Source of the DNA: an uncultured Porphyromonadaceae bacterium
GTDB taxonomy: Bacteria > Bacteroidota > Bacteroidia > Bacteroidales > Muribaculaceae
Assembly: GCA_900549445.1 (NCBI GenBank)
Contig: UROS01000168.1
Location: forward strand, 1-5,006
Direction of reading: 5' to 3'
Length of the DNA stretch: 5,006 nt
Below, piece by piece: positions 1-5,006 of the stretch. The notes under the pieces were generated by a model. That model saw only the letters and a list, made by a program, of their open reading frames with translations. It did no database searches and was not told the DNA's origin. Position numbers and translations under genes: made by a program. Position 1 is the stretch's first letter. Each line of letters opens with the position of its first letter.

Positions 1-27
1 ATACTGATATAACTGATTGAGTGTCAA

Positions 28-54
28 TGTACGGACGTGATTCTTCACGTCCAC
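28..54 (+). repeat. Left palindromic arm of the REPIN-like element
   Basis: The hairpin core pairs GGACGTGA (33-40) with TCACGTCC (45-52) around the loop TTCT (41-44). The outer flank TGTAC (28-32) is matched in inverted form by GTACA at the far end of the other arm. There is no T-run directly after the stem, so it does not read as an ordinary intrinsic terminator. Confidence 0.7.
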
Positions 55-108
55 GGTGAATAAACATTTTTACAGAAAAAACGAATGCTTTCACACGTGT
101 CTTTCGCA

Positions 109-135
109 GTGGACGTAAAGAATTACGTCCGTACA
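109..135 (-). repeat. Right palindromic arm of the REPIN-like element (inverted copy)
   Basis: The hairpin core pairs GGACGTAA (111-118) with TTACGTCC (123-130) around the loop AGAA (119-122). The loop is the reverse complement of the left loop, which fixes the orientation as inverted. Compared with the left arm, one G-C stem pair (39/46) has become A-T (117/124). Both bases of the pair changed, so the hairpin is kept. Confidence 0.7.
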
Positions 136-256
136 ATACGCAGGTTATCAGCGCGTTGCTTAACGGGGATATTGCTCCTCCAGATTCATTAGATTCGCTA
201 TCCGTGGTTTTAAATGAACGAACCGCGCGCACCGGCGTGAAACTTTTTACAAAACG
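136..256. other. Non-coding stretch between the repeat and the tRNA promoter
   Basis: No convincing gene is seen. One plus-strand open frame could begin at a TTG (156), but it runs through the promoter boxes into the 5' end of tRNA-Leu (to 338), and its translation resembles no family I recognise. I see no tRNA-derived repeat or attachment-site duplicate here. Confidence 0.5.
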
Positions 257-288
257 CTTGCAAATTCCAACTTTACGTAGTAACTTTG
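257..288 (+). promoter_or_regulatory. Bacteroidetes-type promoter for tRNA-Leu
   Basis: A -7 box TAACTTTG (281-288) matches the TAnnTTTG consensus exactly. A -33 box CTTG (257-260) lies 20 bases upstream. Transcription would start near 293-298, giving a leader of roughly 20-25 bases before the mature tRNA at 318. The consensus is established for Bacteroides; its use here is inferred from the match and the position. Confidence 0.7.
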
Positions 289-317
289 CGCCACCAAAAA
301 CAAACCTTTTTCCCATG

Positions 318-404
318 GCTCGAATGGTGGAATGGTAGACACGAGGGACTTAAAATCCCTTGGCCATTGCGGCTGTGCGGGTTCGAGTCCCGCTTCGAGC
401 ACCA
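318..404 (+). tRNA. tRNA-Leu (anticodon UAA)
   Basis: An 87-base type II tRNA with a full cloverleaf. The acceptor stem pairs GCTCGAA (318-324) with TTCGAGC (394-400), followed by discriminator A401 and an encoded CCA (402-404). The D stem is GTG/CAC (327-329 with 340-342). The anticodon stem is AGGGA/TCCCT (344-348 with 356-360), with loop CTTAAAA and anticodon TAA at 351-353, which reads UUA and UUG codons. A long variable arm (361-376) is typical of leucine tRNAs. The T stem is GCGGG/CCCGC (377-381 with 389-393) with loop TTCGAGT. It has its own promoter just upstream and a terminator-like hairpin 3 bases after the CCA end. Confidence 0.97.
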
Positions 405-407
405 TAC

Positions 408-461
408 AAAGTCCTCTGATTGACTGCAGCTTACAGCAATCGGAGGCTTTTATTTAAATTT
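408..461 (+). terminator. Intrinsic terminator-like hairpin after tRNA-Leu
   Basis: A 10-bp stem pairs CCTCTGATTG (413-422) with CAATCGGAGG (437-446), with one G-U pair. It can be lengthened by AAAG/CTTT (408-411 with 447-450) past a bulged T412. The loop can form a further short CTG/CAG pairing. A T/A-rich run (448-461) follows. It sits where a tRNA terminator is expected. The 3' arm carries GGAGG, 15 bases before the ATG of the flavodoxin gene, so the same structure forms that gene's leader. Confidence 0.75.
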
Positions 462-1067
462 ATGACTATGGCCTTCAAATTCTTAACTTCATTCATTGCT
501 ACTGCTGTCGCAGCATTGCTTACGCTCACCTCCTGCTCCGCAAAATCGTCGGGCAACAAGAATTCAAATTCTGAAAAACCGGAAAACACCGACGCCGTGG
601 TGTGCTACTACTCCGCTACCGGCAACACTGCGGGAGCCGCTAAACGTCTGGCAGATCTCATAGGTGCCGACCTCATCGAGATAGAACCGGAGCAGGTATA
701 TACCACTGCCGACCTCAACTGGCGCGACTCCACAAGCCGCAGTTCCGTAGAGATGCACGATCCGGCCTCGCGTCCCGCACTTAAAAATCCGGGAGCAGAT
801 CTGAGCAAATACCGCGTAGTTTTCATCGGCTATCCCAACTGGTGGAACACAGCCCCTCGCATAATCAATTCATTCATTGAATCAGTCGACCTGAAAAACA
901 AGGTTGTGGTTCCGTTCATGACCTCCGGCGGCAGCTCTATCGAACAAAGCGAGAAAGACCTTTCTGCAGCCTATCCCTCAATAAAATGGGGTAACGGACT
1001 TCTTATGAACGACGTTACAGACCGTCAGATTCTTGACTGGGCTTCTATGGTTGAAGCCGAACTTTGA
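462..1067 (+). CDS. Flavodoxin-family lipoprotein
   Basis: The product is a 201-residue flavodoxin-like protein, probably FMN-binding and of the short-chain flavodoxin type found in Bacteroidales (flavodoxin_4-like). The N-terminus is a lipoprotein signal peptide: a short charged start, a hydrophobic stretch at about residues 7-22, and a lipobox ending LTSC with the lipidated cysteine at residue 25. A polar S/N/K-rich linker (26-43) follows. The flavodoxin domain begins near residue 45, with the phosphate-binding loop SATGNT (51-56). Aromatic flavin-contact residues lie in GYPNWWNTAPR (123-133), and TSGGSSI (154-160) is a further conserved loop. It is likely anchored in the envelope; its redox partner is unknown. 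I chose the ATG at 462 (468 is also possible) because an upstream in-frame ATG at 420 lies inside the terminator hairpin and would put 14 extra residues before the signal peptide. No clear promoter box lies between the tRNA and this gene. Confidence 0.88.
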   Translation: MTMAFKFLTSFIATAVAALLTLTSCSAKSSGNKNSNSEKPENTDAVVCYYSATGNTAGAAKRLADLIGADLIEIEPEQVYTTADLNWRDSTSRSSVEMHDPASRPALKNPGADLSKYRVVFIGYPNWWNTAPRIINSFIESVDLKNKVVVPFMTSGGSSIEQSEKDLSAAYPSIKWGNGLLMNDVTDRQILDWASMVEAEL

Positions 1068-1074
1068 GGAACTC

Positions 1075-1106
1075 TTTGTGTTTTAACTGAAACACAGCTA
1101 TATTTG
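1075..1106 (+). promoter_or_regulatory. Bacteroidetes-type promoter for tsaB and the TM2 gene
   Basis: The -33 box TTTG (1075-1078) and the -7 box TATATTTG (1099-1106) both match consensus exactly and are 20 bases apart. The start of transcription would fall near 1111-1116, just before the tsaB ATG at 1129, so the leader is short and A-rich with no Shine-Dalgarno sequence. The promoter starts 8 bases after the flavodoxin stop codon. Confidence 0.78.
1077..1096. repeat. Inverted repeat between the tsaB promoter boxes
   Basis: TGTGTTTT (1077-1084) pairs with GAAACACA (1089-1096) around AACT, giving seven Watson-Crick pairs and one G-T pair. It overlaps the last two bases of the -33 box and fills most of the promoter spacer. 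This is a plausible operator or, less likely, a weak end hairpin for the flavodoxin transcript, since no T-run follows. The function is inference. Confidence 0.4.
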
Positions 1107-1128
1107 CATTTCAGAAACAACGAAACAA

Positions 1129-1827
1129 ATGGCAGTTATTCTTAACATAGAGACATCGACTGAAGTTTGCTCGGCCGCGCTTACAGCCGAAGGAATGGTG
1201 CTTGCCCACCGCGAGGATATGGACGGGCGAAACCATGCCGCCCTGCTGAGCGATTTCATAAAACATTGTCTCGACTATGCCCGGTCAAAAGAAATTGACA
1301 TCGAAGCCGTAGCGGTGAGCATGGGGCCCGGAAGCTATACCGGACTGCGCATAGGGCTTTCCGAGGGCAAAGGACTCGCCTATGCACTCAATGTGCCGCT
1401 TATCGGAGTAAATACTCTTGAACTGCTCACAACTACAGTGATGTTCGAACAGGAAATTGATGGCACTGAACTTTTCGCCCCGATGATCGATGCTCGGCGC
1501 ATGGAGGTCTACACTGCTGTATACAATATGGCTCTTGAACAGATCCTTCCGCAGCAGCCCCTCATTCTCGACACCGGTTCATATGCCGGTCTGCTCGAAA
1601 GCAACCGCGTGCTGTTCTTCGGAAACGGAAGCGATAAAGCGCGCAGCGTCATCACAAGCCCGAATGCCGTTTTCATCCCCGACGTGAAGCCGCTCGCTGT
1701 AAATATGCTTGCGCTTGCCGAGCGCTCGTATGCCCGCCGTGAGTTCCTCGACCTTGCCTACTCTACTCCAAACTATATCAAAGACTTTCAGGCCACAAAA
1801 CCCAAAAACAGCATACTAAATGTATAA
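1129..1827 (+). CDS. tsaB: TsaB, tRNA t6A37 biosynthesis subunit (YeaZ family)
   Basis: TsaB is the scaffold partner of TsaD in the bacterial complex (with TsaE) that moves the threonylcarbamoyl group made by TsaC onto A37 of tRNAs reading ANN codons, in the cytoplasm. At 232 residues it has the usual family length. Recognisable parts are the N-terminal ASKHA strand ILNIETSTEVCSAAL (4-18), the hallmark loop MGPGSYTGLRIG (65-76), the segment PLIGVNTLE (90-98), PMIDARRMEVYTAVY (118-132), and the C-terminal YSTPNYIKDF (211-220). The ATG at 1129 is supported by this alignment and by the promoter just upstream. Its last 8 bases overlap the start of the TM2-domain gene, so the two are probably one transcript. 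No key motif is missing. Confidence 0.95.
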   Translation: MAVILNIETSTEVCSAALTAEGMVLAHREDMDGRNHAALLSDFIKHCLDYARSKEIDIEAVAVSMGPGSYTGLRIGLSEGKGLAYALNVPLIGVNTLELLTTTVMFEQEIDGTELFAPMIDARRMEVYTAVYNMALEQILPQQPLILDTGSYAGLLESNRVLFFGNGSDKARSVITSPNAVFIPDVKPLAVNMLALAERSYARREFLDLAYSTPNYIKDFQATKPKNSILNV

Positions 1828-2197
1828 CAACCAGAATCAGCCGCCTTTCAACAACGGCGGCAACCAGTACAACAAGAACGGGTATCGTCCCCAGCCCCCG
1901 TTTGGGTTCGACGAAAATGCCTACTATGCCGCAAACGACATGTTTGCCGAAGGCCCTACAGGCAAAAGCCGTGGTGTAGCGGCGTTGCTTGCCATTTTCC
2001 TCGGCTCTATCGGAATCCAGTACTTCTATCTCGGAAAGACCACTCCCGGAATCATTTTCCTAATCGGCGGTCTCTGCTCCTGCGGTTCCATTACCGGAAT
2101 TCTGTCGCTCATCCAGGGCATACTTATGCTCTGCCAGAGCAACTATGAGTTCACCAACAAGTATGTCTGTACCCAAAGCAGCTTCCCGCTGTTCTGA
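1820..2197 (+). CDS. TM2-domain membrane protein
   Basis: A 125-residue small membrane protein. Residues 1-45 are rich in Asn, Gln, Pro, Gly and Tyr and look disordered and cytosolic. The TM2 domain covers about residues 49-116: a basic KSR start, a first membrane helix (about 52-70) ending in the family motif LGSIGIQYFYLGK (61-73), then a second helix (about 77-105) with a Gly/Cys-rich centre. The short tail includes NYEFTNKYV (108-116), again typical of the family. Many TM2 proteins have IDG near the end of helix 2; here it is IQG (98-100). The function of bacterial TM2 proteins is not well established. The ATG lies inside the end of tsaB with an 8-base overlap, suggesting translational coupling. 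It ends 12 bases before the convergent rpoN gene. Confidence 0.88.
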   Translation: MYNNQNQPPFNNGGNQYNKNGYRPQPPFGFDENAYYAANDMFAEGPTGKSRGVAALLAIFLGSIGIQYFYLGKTTPGIIFLIGGLCSCGSITGILSLIQGILMLCQSNYEFTNKYVCTQSSFPLF

Positions 2198-2209
2198 TTT
2201 CCCTCCAAA

Positions 2210-3640
2210 TCATATTTCCTTTCTAAGGCGGGCCACCGGAAAACCGAGACGCTCGCGATATTTTGCCACGGTGCGCCGCGCTATATCGTAGCCGCGCCCG
2301 TGGAGCTGTGCTGTGATGGCATCATCGCTCAGCGGATGCTTTCTGTCTTCATTTTCTACTATATTCTTTATTTCCGCAATCACCTTGCGCACTGAAGATT
2401 CCTCATCGTCACTCCCTGCGCTGTCGTTGAAAAAGAACTTCAGCGGATATATGCCGTAGGGAGTAGACACATATTTACCGGCAGCAGCACGCGATATCAC
2501 CGAGATATCCAATCCGGTATCGGCGGCTATATCGCGCAAACGCATCGGCCGCAGCCGCGTCTCGTCGTCGGTAAGAAAAAAATCGCGCTGCCGTTTCAAT
2601 ATCGAATTCATGACACTGTAAAGCGTGTTCTGACGCAGCCTGAGCATCGAGATGAAATCCGACGCCTCATCGCGCTTACGCCTTACAAAAGCAGCTGCGT
2701 CGCGCTCGCGGGCATTAAGTTTCTTGTCGTCCGATGTTGCCGCAAACGTCTCCTCTATGCAGAGTTCCGGAATGGAGTTCAGGAGCGACAGCGTGAGACT
2801 GTCGCCATCGGCTTCCACCGAAAAATCGGGCACTATATGGCGCACCCGGTCATCCTCGCTGTCCGCGAAGGCGCTTCCCGGCTTAGGGTCGAGCGTGCGG
2901 ATTATTTCAATGGCATCCTGCAACTCACGACGCGATATGCCGAGAGCCGACATAAGCCTGTCGTAGTGTTTGAGTGAAAAAAGGTCGAAATAGTCTGCCA
3001 CGATCTCCTCTGCGAGCTTCACCCCGGGAGTGGCATGGCGGCGCCTCAGCTGCAGCAGCAGGCAGTCGCGCAAATCTATGGCACCGATGCCGGCTGGTTC
3101 GAGCGATCTCACTGCGTCGTAAAGCCGCCTGACATCTTTCTCGTCCACCTCAAGCCCCTGGCGGAACTCAAGGTCTTCGATAATGGCCGGGAGGGTGCGC
3201 GTAAGGTATCCGTTGTCGTCAATATTCCCCGCTATATAATCTGCAATGCGCAGGTCTGATGCGCTCAGACCCAGCTCGGCGAGCTGCGAGGTGAGATGCT
3301 CCATAAGCGAACTGCCTCCGGCTGCCGCCTCCGGCTCGCGCCACGTGTCGGAAGCGCTGTGGTTGCGTGCTTCCAGCCGGTACGACGGAATCTCGTCCTC
3401 GTCGCGGTAATCGGCGAGCTGAAGCTGCTCGGCACTTTCGTTGAAACTGTCTCCCTCCGTTTCTGCTCCCGTGCCGTCGGCCACTGCAAGCGCAGGATTG
3501 TCGTCGAGTTCGTGACGCACCTCCTCCTCGAGTTCCGGGCCGTTCATTTCGAGCACACGGCCGTAACGTATCTGCAACGGCGACAGTTTCTGCTGCAGCC
3601 GCTGGCGCGTTGTAAGTTTCAGTGAGTTATTACTGTTCAT
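2210..3640 (-). CDS. rpoN: RNA polymerase sigma-54 factor RpoN
   Basis: Sigma-54 directs core RNA polymerase to -24/-12 promoters, which open only with an ATP-hydrolysing enhancer-binding activator. The 476-residue length fits the family. Region I (about 1-50) has the expected LSPLQIRYGRVLEMN and ELEEEVRHELDDNPAL blocks. An acidic, variable linker (about 55-105) follows. The core-binding domain (about 110-300) includes NIDDNGYL (139-146) and SLEPAGIGAIDLRDCLLLQL (179-198). The helix-turn-helix region (about 364-404) contains LRDIAADTGLDISVISRAA. The RpoN box ARRTVAKYRE is intact at 454-463 and would read the -24 element. Its start codon overlaps the end of the ATP-grasp gene by 11 bases, so it is probably translated from the same mRNA. 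No activator gene is in the window. Confidence 0.97.
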   Translation of the reverse strand: MNSNNSLKLTTRQRLQQKLSPLQIRYGRVLEMNGPELEEEVRHELDDNPALAVADGTGAETEGDSFNESAEQLQLADYRDEDEIPSYRLEARNHSASDTWREPEAAAGGSSLMEHLTSQLAELGLSASDLRIADYIAGNIDDNGYLTRTLPAIIEDLEFRQGLEVDEKDVRRLYDAVRSLEPAGIGAIDLRDCLLLQLRRRHATPGVKLAEEIVADYFDLFSLKHYDRLMSALGISRRELQDAIEIIRTLDPKPGSAFADSEDDRVRHIVPDFSVEADGDSLTLSLLNSIPELCIEETFAATSDDKKLNARERDAAAFVRRKRDEASDFISMLRLRQNTLYSVMNSILKRQRDFFLTDDETRLRPMRLRDIAADTGLDISVISRAAAGKYVSTPYGIYPLKFFFNDSAGSDDEESSVRKVIAEIKNIVENEDRKHPLSDDAITAQLHGRGYDIARRTVAKYRERLGFPVARLRKEI

Positions 3641-4610
3641 TGAAAAATGCTACTTCTTGGAAATAACGGCAAATCAGTGTTCCGGGTTTAATGCCGACCG
3701 AAGGAATCATGGGCCGGCCGAGCAATTCGTCGAGTATGAAACCGGGAATGTCGCCGCCGGCGTGAACCGTACACACGGCTCCGCCGCCAAGACGGGGATT
3801 GATTTCCATAAGCATAAGGAATTGCGGCGATGCCTTAGGTGCGAGAAACTGGATAGTCAGCGCCCCGCGAAGTCCGAGACGGGTTATGGCTTCTTCCGAT
3901 GCGGCCACGAGTTCCGGAGAATCGATCGTCTCCGTTCGTACGACTTCACCGCCGAGCACTTCGAGACGACGGCGCGGACTGACGCACATCACTCTGCCGT
4001 CGGCAGCCACGTAGCAGTCTACGGTATACTCGTCGCGGTCAGCTATATAGTCCTGGAGCAGAAATTCGTCGCGCCGGGCTATGATCCGGCGGAAATCATT
4101 GATAGTCTCTATTATCTCTATTCCGCGCGAATAGGTTCCATAGCGGGGCTTGGCTATAAGCGGGAAACGCGGACGCCCGGAACGGTAAGTCGACGGTATC
4201 GGCAGACCGGCATCCTCGAAAGCGCGGGCCGAGTCTATTTTATCGAAAAGAGTATCGGCCATAGCTGAACCCACCACCGGTGCCGAAGCATCGGAATATC
4301 GCTCGACATATCTGGCGGCCACGCCGATTGCCGGATCGACAAACGGTATGAGAAGATCGATGGAGTAAAGTTCAACAATAGCGTGGATGTGCTCCACCAC
4401 GTCGGGTGCGTTGAACTTCCGTCCCACTATCACCTTGGCAAGTTCTGCCACCGGAACCTCTGCATGAAGTTCATAACTGTAGAGATTCAGCTTTATGCCG
4501 CGGCGCTCTGCCGAAGCAATGAATTTCCGGGCCATCGACACCCTTTTGGCGCCTCCGAGAAATAATATATTGACGCTATGATCCGGTCTGTTCGGTACTC
4601 GCATTGACAT
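3630..4610 (-). CDS. ATP-grasp ligase of unknown substrate (carbamoyl-phosphate synthase-like)
   Basis: A 326-residue ATP-grasp protein. Family members join a carboxylate, through an acyl-phosphate, to an amine or other nucleophile. The N-terminal part (about 13-115) looks like a pre-ATP-grasp Rossmann-type domain, beginning NILFLGGAKRVSMA (14-27). The ATP-grasp core holds the nucleotide-binding lysine in LIAKPRYGTYSRGIEI (151-166, K154) with its glycine-containing loop, a second strand pair FLLQDYIADRDEYTVDCYV (183-201), and the metal-binding block MEINPRLGGG (268-277, with E269 and N271). Both key blocks are intact, so it should be active. It resembles the CarB/PylC branch, but I cannot name a substrate. 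Start: ATG at 4610; a second ATG two codons later is also possible. It lies 10 bases after the lipocalin-like gene and overlaps rpoN by 11 bases, so it is the middle gene of an operon. Confidence 0.85.
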   Translation of the reverse strand: MSMRVPNRPDHSVNILFLGGAKRVSMARKFIASAERRGIKLNLYSYELHAEVPVAELAKVIVGRKFNAPDVVEHIHAIVELYSIDLLIPFVDPAIGVAARYVERYSDASAPVVGSAMADTLFDKIDSARAFEDAGLPIPSTYRSGRPRFPLIAKPRYGTYSRGIEIIETINDFRRIIARRDEFLLQDYIADRDEYTVDCYVAADGRVMCVSPRRRLEVLGGEVVRTETIDSPELVAASEEAITRLGLRGALTIQFLAPKASPQFLMLMEINPRLGGGAVCTVHAGGDIPGFILDELLGRPMIPSVGIKPGTLICRYFQEVAFFNEQ

Positions 4611-4620
4611 ATAAACGTGT

Positions 4621-5006
4621 TCAGAGTAGTTTTTTAAGATAATACTGATAGAGATGCCCGTCGGCCGACTGATGGGTAAGATTCATACGCGAATCGGTCA
4701 GTGAGTTGATGGTAAGGACGTTTACCGCACCGGCTTCGAGATGGAACACGTCGGCAGGGCGATAGATTCCGGGCGACTGACTGTCGTCGTTGAAAGCCGT
4801 GAAATCCAGCAGCAGGCGATTACCCTCCTGTCGCCACGCTCCGTATGCCAGACAGTTGACATCATGGGGATATACGGCGGAAAGACTGACTACATTGCTT
4901 TGAAAAGCCCACGAGGCAATCTGCAGCCCTTCAGGGCCGGAATAAATGTCGAGATCCAAGCCGTCGCACGTGATTTTTTCCACCCGCCAGCGCCCGAACC
5001 AAGGGC
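4621..5006 (-). CDS. Lipocalin-like protein, 5' end cut by the window edge
   Basis: The reading frame is open to the end of the window. A GTG at 4983 could serve as a start (120 residues). However, the codons before it read PWFGRWRV, giving a G-x-W motif typical of the first strand of lipocalin-like beta-barrels, so the true start is probably outside. The visible part alternates polar and hydrophobic residues like beta strands, with YGAWRQEGNRLLLDF near the middle and a closing strand LYQYYLKKLL. This pattern resembles small Bacteroidales lipocalin-like proteins, which are often exported lipoproteins, but the signal region is not seen. The ligand is unknown. It is the first visible gene of the lipocalin/ATP-grasp/rpoN operon; the operon promoter must be upstream, outside the window. 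Confidence 0.65.
   Translation of the reverse strand, partial: PWFGRWRVEKITCDGLDLDIYSGPEGLQIASWAFQSNVVSLSAVYPHDVNCLAYGAWRQEGNRLLLDFTAFNDDSQSPGIYRPADVFHLEAGAVNVLTINSLTDSRMNLTHQSADGHLYQYYLKKLL

Larger units (their letters stand above)
28..135. repeat. REPIN-like element: two inverted copies of a palindromic unit
   Basis: Two 27-base arms (28-54 and 109-135) are inverted copies of each other, matching at 25 of 27 positions, with a 54-base spacer between them. Each arm is also a hairpin on its own, with an 8-bp perfect stem and a 4-base loop. The nesting of two small hairpins in head-to-head orientation within about 110 bases is the layout of REPINs (paired REP sequences mobilised by RAYT-type transposases), known best from gammaproteobacteria. 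The spacer holds an 8-base palindrome, ACACGTGT (93-100), and an A/T-rich run. No transposase gene is in the window. Assignment as a mobile repeat is inference from architecture. A structured 3' end of an off-window gene, or a protein-binding site, are alternatives. Confidence 0.6.

Noticed and set aside
156..338. Open frame of 60 codons from a TTG on the plus strand
   Set aside because: It crosses the tRNA promoter and the first 21 bases of tRNA-Leu, has a rare start, and shows no recognisable family.
318..404. tRNA-Leu as an integration site for a mobile element
   Set aside because: No integrase and no repeated copy of the tRNA 3' end is visible in the window.
420..461. Upstream in-frame ATG as the flavodoxin start
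   Set aside because: The ATG at 420 is within the terminator stem, and the 14 extra residues would sit before an already complete signal peptide.
1461..1476. TGGCAC followed by TTTTC, resembling a sigma-54 -24/-12 promoter
   Set aside because: It lies inside tsaB coding sequence and lacks the GC of the -12 element; chance match.
2195..2212. Dyad TGATTT/AAATCA containing both convergent stop codons, as a bidirectional terminator
   Set aside because: Only 6 A/T-rich pairs with a 6-base loop; too weak to call a terminator, though the symmetry is neat.
3296..3625. 109-codon plus-strand frame opposite the N-terminal part of rpoN
   Set aside because: Shadow of rpoN; no promoter and no recognisable protein features.
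3657..4268. 203-codon open frame on the plus strand opposite the ATP-grasp gene
   Set aside because: It is antisense to a gene with clear ATP-grasp motifs, has no family resemblance, and is explained by high GC coding sequence on the other strand.

Overview
The window looks like a chromosomal piece of a Bacteroidota bacterium, most likely order Bacteroidales. A Muribaculaceae-like genome is my best guess, but this rests on protein style, not on a search. The evidence is: two promoters of the Bacteroidetes type (TTTG/TTG, about 20 bases, then TAnnTTTG); A-rich leaders without a Shine-Dalgarno sequence; a flavodoxin carrying a lipoprotein signal; a TM2-domain protein; and a lipocalin-like gene of the kind common in this order. 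No phage, CRISPR, insertion sequence or defence system is visible.

Layout. Bases 1-317 are non-coding. They hold a 108-base element made of two inverted copies of a palindromic unit (28-135), a plain stretch, and a good promoter (257-288) for the tRNA-Leu(UAA) gene at 318-404. An intrinsic terminator-like hairpin follows the tRNA. Next on the plus strand is a lipoprotein-type flavodoxin (462-1067). A second promoter (1075-1106), with a dyad between its two boxes, drives tsaB (1129-1827), which overlaps a TM2-domain membrane protein gene by 8 bases (1820-2197).

The right half is a minus-strand operon read from right to left: a lipocalin-like protein cut by the window edge (4621-5006), an ATP-grasp ligase of unknown substrate (3630-4610), and rpoN encoding sigma-54 (2210-3640). 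The genes are 10 bases apart and then overlap by 11 bases, so they are probably co-transcribed. This operon converges on the TM2 gene with only 12 bases between the stop codons and no convincing terminator there.

Functionally the window mixes housekeeping genes (tRNA-Leu; TsaB for the t6A modification of ANN-decoding tRNAs; sigma-54) with envelope or unassigned genes (exported flavodoxin, TM2 protein, lipocalin-like protein, ATP-grasp). The most unusual signal is the REPIN-like double palindrome at the left end, whose two copies differ by a compensatory base-pair change. I see no clear evidence of a wholly new multi-gene system. The ATP-grasp/rpoN coupling is the gene-level arrangement most worth following up.
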